From assembly GCF_014873915.1 (NCBI RefSeq), contig NZ_JADBEJ010000005.1, positions 2,790,001-2,854,000 of the forward strand: a stretch of 64,000 nt of DNA. The letters run 5' to 3'. Shown in pieces: positions 34,565-42,909 of the stretch. The first letter of the stretch is position 1; every line of letters starts with the position of its first letter. This DNA is from Amycolatopsis roodepoortensis (GTDB lineage: Bacteria > Actinomycetota > Actinomycetes > Mycobacteriales > Pseudonocardiaceae). Under the pieces are notes generated by a model. That model was not told where the DNA came from. It saw only the letters and a list, made by a program, of their open reading frames with translations, and did not search any database. Both the position numbers and the translations under genes were made by a program.

Positions 34565-35659
34565 CTAGCCAGGGTCCGCGCCGTTGGTGTCTCCCGCGGT
34601 GAGGTCGCGGGCGAGGATCTGGAGGTCGTCCGCGGCGCGTTGCTCCAGTGCGGGCAAGTGGCGGGCGGCGGCGTGGATGGTGTGGATGCGGGTGAGCGCG
34701 TCGGTTTTGCTGGTGGCGATGGCGGCGAGGTCGCTCCACAGGCGGGCGAGTCGGGTGTAGGTGTCGGCGGCTTGCCGAGCGGTCGACAGCTGTGTGCGGC
34801 GGGCCAGGTAGCTGAGGTAGTCGGCTTGCAGTCGGCGGAACAGGCCTCCGCCGGTCCCGGCTTTCTCGATGAAGGCGGCCAGGGCGAACAGCGTGGTGTC
34901 GAGCTGGTCGGAGGAGAACAGTTCGGGCCAGCGGCTGAGGTCGTCGACGAAGGTAGCTACGCCGTCCACACCGTGTCCCTCCACCAGACCTGGAGTGCCG
35001 TGGGTAATGCTGTCAAACATTGGTTCGGGGTCGCGCAGAGCTCGGGCGGCCGCGTGGCAGGCGTCAGCGGTGACGTCGGCGAGGGGCGGCAGCTGGGTGG
35101 GGTAGCGCAGCCGGTAGGTGGTGTGCCGGGTAGGGGTGGGAAAGCCGGTGGACGCCCGAGCGCGGGCGAGCGCATCGTAGGGGACGTGTTGCGGGTCGGG
35201 GCGGTCATTGTCGACGACGGTGGCGGTGTGGCTGTCGTCGTTGTAGCCGACGATGACGATGTCGTGGCGGCTCATGCTCAGCCGGACCCGCAGGTAGGGG
35301 AGTTCGGCGATGTCGGCCCAGCACAACACGGGGTAGCCCTGGTCAAGTTCGTCGCGGACCCAGGCCCAGCCTTCGTCGGGGTCGTCGGTGGTGTCGTGGG
35401 TGGCGGTGATTCCGAGACGGCGGGTGAAGTCGACGGTGAGGTCGGGGCCGCGGCCGACCAGGTAGATCGGTGGGGTCATAGCCGGATGGCGCAGGTAGGT
35501 GAAGCCGAGCGCGCCGCCGAGACCGAAGATGGTGCCCTCGTCGAGGGGTGTGGACTCGTAAGACAAACCGGCCCAGTGCAGCAGGTCGCGCAGCGCCCCG
35601 GAGCCGCAGTGCCCGGCCAACTCGTGCGGGTAGTCAGTGATGTGCTGCTGGTCAGTCAC
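34565..35659 (-). CDS. BtrH N-terminal and DUF4872-type peptidase-like protein
   Basis: 364 aa. HELAGHCGSGALRDLLHWAGLSY has the Cys of BtrH_N domains, ahead of EGTIFGLGGALGFTY; VIVGYND and VVDND follow, with SRHDIVIVGYN carrying the His. This is a papain-like fold seen in BtrH (butirosin acyltransfer) and in many unknown proteins; the C-terminal half matches the DUF4872 helical region. GTG 35659 has AGGAG six bases upstream. Substrate unknown. It is convergent with the alkane operon. Confidence 0.85.
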   Translation of the reverse strand: MTDQQHITDYPHELAGHCGSGALRDLLHWAGLSYESTPLDEGTIFGLGGALGFTYLRHPAMTPPIYLVGRGPDLTVDFTRRLGITATHDTTDDPDEGWAWVRDELDQGYPVLCWADIAELPYLRVRLSMSRHDIVIVGYNDDSHTATVVDNDRPDPQHVPYDALARARASTGFPTPTRHTTYRLRYPTQLPPLADVTADACHAAARALRDPEPMFDSITHGTPGLVEGHGVDGVATFVDDLSRWPELFSSDQLDTTLFALAAFIEKAGTGGGLFRRLQADYLSYLARRTQLSTARQAADTYTRLARLWSDLAAIATSKTDALTRIHTIHAAARHLPALEQRAADDLQILARDLTAGDTNGADPG

Positions 35660-35688
35660 GGGTGGCTCCTGTACTAATCGCGGGCGGT

Positions 35689-35930
35689 CTATGCGATGTG
35701 TGAGTGGTATGCGGGTGCCCACAGGGTCAGCGGGATCGTGGCGATGACGGTGCGGTGCACTGCCTTGGACAGGGAGTCGGTGGCACCGCCGCGCACCTGG
35801 GTCGGCAGCGTGGCGGTGGTGGCACCGAGGTGGGTGCGGTAGCTGCTGGCGAGCAGACTGCCGGCGATCGCGATTGCGGCCCCGATTCCCTGGGCGGCGT
35901 CGTTGACCGGACGTAGATGTCGCCAACGCC
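35689..35930 (-). pseudogene. C-terminal remnant of an MFS/EmrB-type drug transporter
   Basis: A minus-strand frame reads VNDAAQGIGAAIAIAGSLLA, then SSYRTHL and a final hydrophobic IATIPLTLWAPAYHSHIA. This matches the last two helices of 14-TM drug transporters (VNDTTRELGGALGVAVLGS-like). Upstream of VND the frame is lost and the remaining transporter is missing. It is a remnant between BtrH and the acyl-CoA dehydrogenase. Confidence 0.55.
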
Positions 35931-36003
35931 CTGCCCCACCTCGACGTCTCCGGCACCGCGACGTGGTGCGACAGCCGGATGGCATGGTGACGGGTCCTTC
36001 GAG

Positions 36004-37149
36004 CTACAGGGTGCGGGCGATGATTTCCTTCATGATCTCGTTGGTGCCGCCGTAGATCTTCTGTACGCGCTGGTCGGTCCAGGCGCGGGCGATGCGGTAC
36101 TCGCTCATGTAGCCGTAGCCGCCGTGGAGTTGGAGACAGTTGTCGATCACGTGCATGGCTCGGTCGCTGCACCACCACTTGAGCATGGCGGCGGTGGCCA
36201 CGTCGAGGCCGCCGTCGAGGTGGCGGCTGATGCAGTCGTCGAGGAACACGCGGCAGACCCGGGCCTCGGTTGCGGCCTCGGCAAGGGTGAACCTGGTGTT
36301 CTGAAAGGAGAAGATCTCCCTGCCGAAGGCCTGGCGGTTCCTGGTGTAGGTGAGTGTGTCGAGCAGAGCCGCTTCCAGGGCGGCGACCGAGGTGATGCCG
36401 ATGAGCAGCCGCTCCTGCGGGAGTTGCTGCATCAGCTGGCCGAAACCCTGGCCCTCGGCGGTGCCGAGGAGGTTGGAGGCCGGGACGCGGACGTCGTCGA
36501 AGAACAACTCGGCGGTGTCCTGCCCGTGCAGGCCGATCTTGTCCAGCACACGGCCGCGACGGAACCCCGCGCGGCCGGATTCCACCACGACCAGCGAAAT
36601 GCCGTCGGCGCCCCGGGACGGATCGGTCTTGGTCACCACGATCGCCAGGTCGGCCTGGCCGCCGTTGGTGATGAAGGTCTTCGCGCCGTTGATCACGTAG
36701 CTGTCGCCGTCACGGATCGCCTTCGTCGTCACATTCTGCAGGTCCGAGCCGGTCCCCGGCTCGGTCATGGCGATGGCACCCACCCATTCGCCGGAGGCGA
36801 GTTTGGGCAGCCATGCCTGCTTCTGGTCCTCGGTGCCGTAGGCGAGGATGTAGTGCGCCACGATCGCGTTGTGCAGCCCCACGCCCCAGCAGCTGTCGCC
36901 ACTGGCGGCCTGCTCTTCCAGCAGTACGGCCTCGTGCGCGAACGAACCGCCGCCTCCACCGTAGTCCTCCGGGATGGACAAGCACAGCAACCCCACCTGC
37001 CCGGCGGTGGTCCAGAGGTCCCGGTCGACACTTTTCTGCTCGGCCCAGCGCTGCTGGTTCGGGGCCAGTTCTTTCCGGCAGAACTGACGGGCCAGATCAC
37101 GGAACTCTTCAACATCATCGGTGTTCCACCGGCTGCGGTACTCAGCCAT
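36004..37149 (-). CDS. Acyl-CoA dehydrogenase
   Basis: 381 aa. All family blocks are present: WTTAGQVGLLCLSIPEDYGG, IAMTEPGTGSDLQNVTTKA (FAD/substrate), INGAKTFITNGGQADLAIVV, QERLLIGITSVAALEAAL, LQLHGGYGYMSEYRIARAW and IYGGTNEIMKEIIAR. The loop residue is Gly in YGGTNEI, as in isovaleryl/long-chain types whose catalytic Glu lies in another helix. It oxidises an acyl-CoA to the enoyl form. ATG 37149 follows GGAGGGAG. It lies 88 bp after the thioesterase, same strand, and is probably in the same transcript. Confidence 0.95.
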   Translation of the reverse strand: MAEYRSRWNTDDVEEFRDLARQFCRKELAPNQQRWAEQKSVDRDLWTTAGQVGLLCLSIPEDYGGGGGSFAHEAVLLEEQAASGDSCWGVGLHNAIVAHYILAYGTEDQKQAWLPKLASGEWVGAIAMTEPGTGSDLQNVTTKAIRDGDSYVINGAKTFITNGGQADLAIVVTKTDPSRGADGISLVVVESGRAGFRRGRVLDKIGLHGQDTAELFFDDVRVPASNLLGTAEGQGFGQLMQQLPQERLLIGITSVAALEAALLDTLTYTRNRQAFGREIFSFQNTRFTLAEAATEARVCRVFLDDCISRHLDGGLDVATAAMLKWWCSDRAMHVIDNCLQLHGGYGYMSEYRIARAWTDQRVQKIYGGTNEIMKEIIARTL

Positions 37150-37237
37150 AGCGTGTCTCCCTCCGAGTCGTGGTGGTTTCCGGGCTTGGGCATATCTCGA
37201 ACCCGGCGCCGACGTGCGGGACGACAGAGGTTCGCCC

Positions 37238-37735
37238 TCAGCGGTCCTTGCGGTCGTGTGGTTGGTGCCGGGTGAACATGGCCTGGACGTCGGCTTCAAG
37301 GCCGTGCGGGGCGAAGTGGTTGTGGTCGACGACGACGAACAGGGCCTCGGCGGTGAACCGGGTGATGCCGTCGTGGCCGGTGCCGGTGGCCTCCAGGTGG
37401 AGTCGCCGGCCGTGCCGCCGCTGCAGGCCTGCGGTGATGCGGTGCGGCTGGCCCAGCGGCACCGGCGCGAGATAGTCGACGGTCAACCTCCGCGTGACGG
37501 CCATCTCTTCCACGACGTAGAGGACGAACCCGAACAGGTCGTCGCAGGCCGCCGAGATCGCGCCACCGTGTGCCAGGCCCGGGGCGCCGCGATGCCGCGC
37601 GTCGAAGGTGACGTCGGTGACCACGCTGTCCCCGTCGCGGGAGACGGCCAGGTGCAGACCCGCCGGGTTGTCCGGCCCGCACCCCAGGCACCGTGGATGG
37701 TGCGGCGGCAGCGAAGTGAGCGTCGAGTCGGCCAT
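37238..37735 (-). CDS. PaaI-like hotdog thioesterase
   Basis: 165 aa. A single hotdog domain with CLGCGPDNPAGLHLAVS at the front, GLAHGGAISAACDDLFG (catalytic HGG and Asp region), and TRRLTVDYLAPVPLG. It hydrolyses acyl-CoA thioesters of unknown chain. ATG 37735 has AAAGGAGG eleven bases upstream. The 19-bp palindrome at 37770-37788 lies 35 bases upstream, in the promoter. The gene leads the transcript that continues into the acyl-CoA dehydrogenase. Confidence 0.92.
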   Translation of the reverse strand: MADSTLTSLPPHHPRCLGCGPDNPAGLHLAVSRDGDSVVTDVTFDARHRGAPGLAHGGAISAACDDLFGFVLYVVEEMAVTRRLTVDYLAPVPLGQPHRITAGLQRRHGRRLHLEATGTGHDGITRFTAEALFVVVDHNHFAPHGLEADVQAMFTRHQPHDRKDR

Positions 37736-37769
37736 CGCGGTGCCCCCCTCCTTTGCGCCATCGGTGAAT

Positions 37770-37788
37770 GCGAGACTAGTAGTCTCGC
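37770..37788. promoter_or_regulatory. 19-bp palindromic operator before the thioesterase
   Basis: GCGAGACTAGTAGTCTCGC has perfect 9-base arms around a central G. It matches the core of the tandem sites at 28342-28376. The best candidate binders are the TetR proteins at 28420-29070 or 37841-38458. Confidence 0.75.
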
Positions 37789-37840
37789 TGTGATACTGGG
37801 GGTTTAAGAAACGGGTTGTGGCCACCGTCACGCCGCTGGT

Positions 37841-38458
37841 CTAGTGCCGCTGTGTCGTCGCGGCGAAATGGGCTGCGCCGATGTCGATGATGTCCTGGCG
37901 GCTGGCGGGGAGTTCCCCGGTCAGCCAGGCCATGAGTAGTTCGGCGAGGCCGCCGGTGAGCAGCAGACCGGCGATCTGGTCGTGGGGTGGCGGGAGCGCA
38001 TCGTCGCCGTAGAGGGTGCGGGCTTGGGTGGCGATCAGCTGGGCGAACTCGCGCAGCAGTTCGTGCCGCCGCGCGCGCAGCGGCTCGGCGGCGGATTCCA
38101 GCATGGCCACGCGCCCGATGCGCGGGTCGCCGGTGAGCAGGTCGACGAACGCGCCGATCGCCGCTTTGGCTTTCATCTGGGGGTCGCCCTCCGTCTCGGC
38201 CAGAGCGCGCAGCCCCACGTCCCGGATCTGCGACGCGATCCGGTCCAGCACCGCCAGCAGCAGCTCATCCCGGTGGGCAAAGCTCTCGTAGAAGTAGCGC
38301 TCGGTCAGCCCGGCTCGCGTGCAGACCGCGGTCATCGTGGTCTGCCGCCACCCGTGGGTGCCCAGCAAATCCAACCCGGCCGCCAACAGTTGCTCGCGCC
38401 GCTGGTCGCGGCGCTGCTGGGCGCTGATACCCCGATAGCTTCGCTTCGGCACCGACAT
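37841..38458 (-). CDS. TetR-family regulator
   Basis: 205 aa. HTH: RREQLLAAGLDLLGTHGWRQ, then CTRAGLTERYFYESFAHRDELL. The C-terminal domain contains GLLLTGGLAELLMAWLTG, a TetR_C form. ATG 38458. It is divergent from the SDR-LLM-P450 operon, with a 17-bp palindrome between them, and is followed on the same strand by the thioesterase and its operator. It most likely represses the SDR-led operon and itself. Confidence 0.9.
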   Translation of the reverse strand: MSVPKRSYRGISAQQRRDQRREQLLAAGLDLLGTHGWRQTTMTAVCTRAGLTERYFYESFAHRDELLLAVLDRIASQIRDVGLRALAETEGDPQMKAKAAIGAFVDLLTGDPRIGRVAMLESAAEPLRARRHELLREFAQLIATQARTLYGDDALPPPHDQIAGLLLTGGLAELLMAWLTGELPASRQDIIDIGAAHFAATTQRH

Positions 38459-38482
38459 GCCCCCATCTTGACATACTCTCCT

Positions 38483-38499
38483 GTCAGAATCATTCTGAC
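38483..38499. promoter_or_regulatory. 17-bp perfect palindrome in the TetR/SDR divergent promoter
   Basis: GTCAGAATCATTCTGAC has perfect 8-base arms around C. A half-site CTGTCAGAA recurs at 38509. TTGACA at 38468-38473 with CATTCT 17 bases later looks like a sigma70-type promoter for the plus-strand operon, overlapping the palindrome. Confidence 0.7.
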
Positions 38500-38547
38500 C
38501 GTGGTTCCTGTCAGAAGTCGGAGCGATCGGCAGCGGAGGCGATACCA

Positions 38548-39480
38548 GTGGCACAGCAGGTCAACGGGGCTCGAGGGCGCCGGGAGCGGACCGCGCGGCC
38601 GCTGCGCGGTGTGGTCGTGGCCATCACCGGGGGATCGCGAGGCATCGGGGCCGCGACCGCGCACACGCTCGCCACAGCCGGGGCGACGGTGGCCGTCGCA
38701 GACCTCGATCTCCCCACAGGACAGTGGCTGAGTCAGCACCCGACGGTGCGCGGGTGGCAGGTGGATGTCACCGATGGGGAGGCCTTCACGGCGTTCCTTG
38801 ACCAGGTCGAGTCGACGTGCGGCCCGCTGGATGTACTGATCAACAATGCCGGGATCATGCCGCTGGGGCCGCTGGGTGAGGAGCCGGGATCGGTGACGGC
38901 CCGGCAGGTGGAGCTCAATCTGCACGCGGTGATCCATGGCAGCCAGCAGGCCGTGCGCCGGATGCGGCCGCGCGGGCGGGGGCACATCGTCAATGTGGCC
39001 TCGCAGGCGGGCAAGGTGGGCTTCGCTGGGGCGGCCACGTATTGCGCCACCAAACACGGTGTCGTGGGCTTGTCGGAGGCGTTGCGCGCGGAACTGCGGG
39101 GCACCGGGGTGGCGGTGTCGTGTGTGATGCCCACGGTGGTGCGGACCGAACTGGCCACCGGTCTGGGTGGGTCCCCGCTGGTGCGGCCGGTGACCGCGCA
39201 GCAGGTGGCCGACGCGATCGTGGGCGCGGTGCGCCGGCCGCGGTTCGCTGTGTACGTGCCCCGGTGGCTGGGGGCGGTCAACCGGCTGCTGGAGCTGGTG
39301 CCGCGCGCGCTGGCCGATGTCCTGATGCGGGTCTCCGGAGCGGATCGGGTCCTGGCCGGTGCTGACCCGGCTGCCCGGGCCGGTTACGAGGCCCGCGCTG
39401 TGCCCGAGCGCGGGCACGACGCACTGGCCAGCCCGGACGCGCTGGCCAATCAGCAGGCGGCGGGAGCGCAACCCTCATGA
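38548..39480 (+). CDS. Short-chain dehydrogenase/reductase
   Basis: 310 aa from GTG 38548 (GGAGG eight bases upstream). NAD(P)-binding AITGGSRGIGAATAHTL, VADLDLP (Asp suggests NAD), LINNAGIMPLG and the catalytic YCATK with preceding VNVASQAG are present. The C-terminal 60 residues are longer than average and Ala-rich. It likely acts on a hydrophobic alcohol or ketone, together with the following LLM oxidoreductase and P450. Its stop overlaps the LLM start (ATGA). Confidence 0.93.
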   Translation: MAQQVNGARGRRERTARPLRGVVVAITGGSRGIGAATAHTLATAGATVAVADLDLPTGQWLSQHPTVRGWQVDVTDGEAFTAFLDQVESTCGPLDVLINNAGIMPLGPLGEEPGSVTARQVELNLHAVIHGSQQAVRRMRPRGRGHIVNVASQAGKVGFAGAATYCATKHGVVGLSEALRAELRGTGVAVSCVMPTVVRTELATGLGGSPLVRPVTAQQVADAIVGAVRRPRFAVYVPRWLGAVNRLLELVPRALADVLMRVSGADRVLAGADPAARAGYEARAVPERGHDALASPDALANQQAAGAQPS

Positions 39481-40523
39481 CGAGCGACCCGAGCACCACG
39501 GCGACGCAGCGAGGGGTGTCGCTGGTGTGCGCCGGCCACGACGTCCACGAGGTGGCGGCCCTGGCCGCCCACGCGGAACAGGCCGGGTTCGAGTCGGCCT
39601 GGGCGGCGGAGTTCTACGACCGTTCGGCCGTGGTGGCCGCGGCGGCGATGGCCGCGGTGACCGAGACGATCACGGTGGGCACCGGGATCGCCTACGGGTT
39701 GGGCCGGACCCCGCTGGTGCTGGCCGCCGAGGCGCGGGATCTGGACGCGGTCTGCGGCGGGCGGCTGATCCTGGGGCTGGGGACGGGAACACGGCGCATG
39801 CAGCAGGACTGGCACGGCTTGTCCGGTGAGCATCCCGCGCCCCGGATGGAGGAGCTGGTGCCGCTGTTGCGCCGGCTGTGGCGGCTGGATGAAGCTCCGG
39901 TGCGGCACGAGGGCCGGTTCTACCGCACCCACGTGGTCCCGACCGCGCCCGTCGCGGCCCCCACGCGGCGGGCGATCCCGGTGTATCTGGCCGGGGTGAA
40001 CGCGCGCATGGTGCGCGCCGCCGGGGCGGTGGCCGACGGGCTGGTGGGCCATCCCTTGTTTACCCCCGAGTACCTGCGCCACACGGTGCGGCCCGCGCTG
40101 CAGGCCGGTGCCGACCGCGCCGGCCGCACCGGGGCGGTGCCGGTCGCCGGCTATGTGATCTGCGCGGTGGATCCCGACGAAAACCACGCCCGCCGACTCG
40201 CCGCGGCCCAGATCGCGTTCTATGCCTCGGTGAAAACCTACGACGCCATCCTCGCCCTGCACGACTTCACCGACGAGGCCGCGGCCATCCGCGCCGCCCG
40301 CCGCGCCGGTGACCTGGAGGCGATGGTGGCCGCAGTGTCGGACCGGATGATCGACACCATCGCCGTGGCCGGCACGCCTGAGCAGGTCCGCACCCAGTTC
40401 ACCACGCGGTGGGCGGGCCTGTACGAGCAGACCCTGCTGTATCCACCCTCCTTCGCCGGCCGGTCGGCCACCACCGCCGTCCTGGATGCCTTCGCCCCAC
40501 TGACCTGCACACCCACCAAATAA
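39477..40523 (+). CDS. LLM-class flavin/F420-dependent oxidoreductase
   Basis: 348 aa. The TIM-barrel blocks are clear: AEQAGFESAWAAEFYDRSAV, ITVGTGIAYGLGRTPLVLAA, RLILGLGTGTRRMQQDWHG, then PVYLAGVNARMVRAAGAVADG. Family members use F420 or FMN. It is coupled by a 4-base overlap to the SDR and is followed 11 bases later by the P450, a set suggesting oxidative breakdown or tailoring of a lipid or terpenoid. Confidence 0.9.
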   Translation: MTSDPSTTATQRGVSLVCAGHDVHEVAALAAHAEQAGFESAWAAEFYDRSAVVAAAAMAAVTETITVGTGIAYGLGRTPLVLAAEARDLDAVCGGRLILGLGTGTRRMQQDWHGLSGEHPAPRMEELVPLLRRLWRLDEAPVRHEGRFYRTHVVPTAPVAAPTRRAIPVYLAGVNARMVRAAGAVADGLVGHPLFTPEYLRHTVRPALQAGADRAGRTGAVPVAGYVICAVDPDENHARRLAAAQIAFYASVKTYDAILALHDFTDEAAAIRAARRAGDLEAMVAAVSDRMIDTIAVAGTPEQVRTQFTTRWAGLYEQTLLYPPSFAGRSATTAVLDAFAPLTCTPTK

Positions 40524-40534
40524 GGAGAGCCGCC

Positions 40535-41995
40535 ATGGTCCCCATCGTTGAACGCACCACCCAGGCCGCCCGACAGCGCCTATCGTCGGTACTGGTGGCC
40601 CCCGCACCCCAGGCGGTCGACGAGGCGTGGCGCCGGTTCAGCCGCCGCTGGCCCGCCACCGACCTGGCCACCCCGCCCGCAGGCAGCGGCCTGCGACCGG
40701 TCCGCGGCGACTTCGGCACACCTGTGGTGGGGCATCTGCTCGACTACATCCGATTCGGCACCGACTTCGGCCGCGAACGCTACGAACGCTACGGCCCGGT
40801 CACCTGGATGGGCGCGTTCGGCACCCGCATCGCCACCGTGGCCGGCCCGGAGGCGACGCAGCTGGTGCTGACCAACAAAGACAAGGCCTTTTCCCAGGCC
40901 GGGTGGGCATTTCTGATCGACCAGTTCTTCCACCGCGGGCTGATGCTGCTCGACTTCGACGAGCACAAGATGCACCGCCGCATCATGCAGCAGGCCTTCA
41001 CCCGTGACCGCCTGGCCGGCTACACCCAGCAGGTCGCGCCCTGCGTGCGCGCTAGCGTGCCCACCTGGCCCACCGACCGTCCGGTGCGGTTGTACTGGCT
41101 ACTCAAACACCTCACTCTAGACATCGCGACCCAGGTGTTCATGGGCGGCCGCGGCGGCTCGACCGACACCGAGCAGATCAACCAGGCCTTCGTGGCCACC
41201 GTGCGCGCCGCCAGCGCGCTCGTGCGCGCCCCGCTGCCCGGCACTCGCTGGCGCGCCGGCGTGCGCGGCCGCCGGGTACTGGAAGACTACTTCGCCCAGC
41301 ACCTACCCGCCGCCCGCGCCAGCACGAGCGAGGACCTCTTCGCCGCGCTGTGCCACGCCACCACTCCGGAGGGCGAGCGGTTCAGCGACGACGACGTCAT
41401 CAACCACATGATCTTTCTGATGATGGCCGCACACGACACCTCCACCATCACCACCACCGCGGCCGCCTACTACCTCGCCACCCATCCCGAATGGCAAGAC
41501 CGCGCCCGGCAGGAATCCCTCGCCCTCGGCGACGCCCCGCCCGACATCGACGCCCTGGAAAGCCTGGACACCCTCGACCGGATCATCAAGGAAGCCCTCC
41601 GGCTGCTCGCCCCCGTGCCCCTGGTGATGCGCAAGACCGTCACCGACACCGACCTCCTGGGCCACTACCTGCCCGCCGACACCCTCGTCGCCCTCGCCCC
41701 AGCCATCAACCACTTCGTACCCGAATGCTGGACCGAGCCCGACACCTTCGACCCCGACCGCTTCGCCGCGGACCGCCGCGAAGACCACACCCACCGCTTC
41801 GCCTGGATCCCCTTCGGCGGCGGCGTGCACAAATGCATCGGCATGCACTTCGGCACTCTGGAGGTCAAAGCCATCCTGCACGAGATGTTGCGCAGCTACC
41901 GCTGGAGCGTCCCCGATGGCTACCGCATTCGGTGGGATAACACCTCCCTCCCTGTGCCCGCCGACGGACTGCCCGTGCACCTCACCCCCCGTTGA
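40535..41995 (+). CDS. Cytochrome P450
   Basis: 486 aa. The haem-binding loop is FGGGVHKCIGMHFG, with Cys as iron ligand; the I-helix reads MMAAHDTST, the K-helix EALRLLAP. Length and the LMLLDFDEHKMHRRIMQQAF block (C-helix region, HRR) fit the CYP51/CYP120-like long-chain group rather than short soluble macrolide types. ATG 40535 follows AAGGAG. It is the last gene of the SDR operon. The ferredoxin and reductase at 32.5-33.9 kb could serve as its electron donors. Confidence 0.94.
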   Translation: MVPIVERTTQAARQRLSSVLVAPAPQAVDEAWRRFSRRWPATDLATPPAGSGLRPVRGDFGTPVVGHLLDYIRFGTDFGRERYERYGPVTWMGAFGTRIATVAGPEATQLVLTNKDKAFSQAGWAFLIDQFFHRGLMLLDFDEHKMHRRIMQQAFTRDRLAGYTQQVAPCVRASVPTWPTDRPVRLYWLLKHLTLDIATQVFMGGRGGSTDTEQINQAFVATVRAASALVRAPLPGTRWRAGVRGRRVLEDYFAQHLPAARASTSEDLFAALCHATTPEGERFSDDDVINHMIFLMMAAHDTSTITTTAAAYYLATHPEWQDRARQESLALGDAPPDIDALESLDTLDRIIKEALRLLAPVPLVMRKTVTDTDLLGHYLPADTLVALAPAINHFVPECWTEPDTFDPDRFAADRREDHTHRFAWIPFGGGVHKCIGMHFGTLEVKAILHEMLRSYRWSVPDGYRIRWDNTSLPVPADGLPVHLTPR

Positions 41996-42063
41996 CCCAC
42001 GCACCGCGCCAGCCGAACCGCAAGGACACCGATGATCCCCGAGGCCGGGCCCGCGACCACGGA

Positions 42064-42590
42064 GGCACACAGCGATGAACGCACCATGAGCCGAGCACCG
42101 CGCCAGCGTGCCCTCCCCCGACTCCTGCAGCAGCCGCATCCGGTGGCGATACTTCATCGGCCTGCTCGCCCCCGCCACCCCTCGTGATGGCACTGATGAT
42201 GCTGGGAGTGCTGCCGGTGTCTGCAGTCGTGCGGGGCCAGCAACGCATCAAGATCGCCCTGGACGAGGTGTTCCGCACACGGGTATGGAACCTACCCACA
42301 GTTCTTCCGCCCCGCGACGGACACACCCGGCCCGTGGTCGTGGTCGGCCTGCAGCAGTTGCGCGCCAAAGGCGTCTGCGCTTCCCAGTAAAGTAGACAAC
42401 CCCGTGGGTCCGTTTATCTTGCGGATAGCTACCAAGCCAGGAGCCCCGACCTGCGCACCGAGGATCTACAGTGGCCATCGAAGAGATCAACGGCCCGGAC
42501 GCTGCCGGGCACAGTCTCGCCCTGAACCGCGGCGCCACATGCTTGCCAACCTGCGATGGGTCACCGCCAGCTGTCTCCTTCGGCACAGTA
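42064..42590 (+). pseudogene. Decayed DUF6230 gene
   Basis: The order RWRYFIGLLAPA, then (frame change) LVMALMMLGVLPVSAVVRGQQ, RIKIALDEVF, RPVVVVGLQQLRAKGVC, (stop and change) NPVGPFILRIATKPGAP, then DLRTEDLQ and AIEEINGPDAAGHSLALNRG follows the intact DUF6230 at 27642-28277 from start to middle. At least three frame changes occur. It is followed by a decayed DUF6114, copying the intact pair's order. Confidence 0.75.
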
Positions 42591-42596
42591 CGGGCA

Positions 42597-42909
42597 TGCG
42601 CAACGCCGGGGGCCTGGTGGCGGCAATGGCGCCGTCGGCGCCCGTCTTCGCAGGACTGCTGGCCATCGTGGCGGGTACCACGATCATGCTGCTACCCCCA
42701 ACCAGTACACCGTCTTCGCACTGCCCGGCACCGCGGGCTTGACCGGATTCCTACTCGGGGGCGGAATGATCGTCCTCGGTGTGTTGCTCTGGACCCAGCC
42801 CCAACACCACGCACCGCTCGGCGTCGCGCTCGTCCTGACGCCTCTGGCCTCGTTCCTCTACACCAACCTGTGCGGCCTCCTGCTCGGCATCCCGCGGGAG
42901 GGTCCGTAA
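42597..42909 (+). pseudogene. Decayed DUF6114 gene cut by IS256
   Basis: VFAGLLAIVAGTTIMLLPP is followed, after a frame change near 42700, by NQYTVFALPGTAGLTGFLLG and LTPLASFLYTNLCGLLLGIP. The C-terminus stops at the inverted repeat of the IS256 element (42900). The segment 42744-42894 is the inverted partner of 26953-27103. Confidence 0.75.
42744..42894 (+). repeat. Inverted 151-bp repeat, copy B (partner 26953-27103)
   Basis: About 97% identical to the reverse complement of 26953-27103, inside DUF6114 coding sequence. It ends five bases before the IS256 left end. Confidence 0.85.

Noticed and set aside
35660-36178. Extension of the BtrH-like frame upstream of 35659
   Set aside because: The residues are His/Arg-rich shadow of the transporter remnant; the BtrH domain begins right after GTG 35659, which has a good ribosome site.
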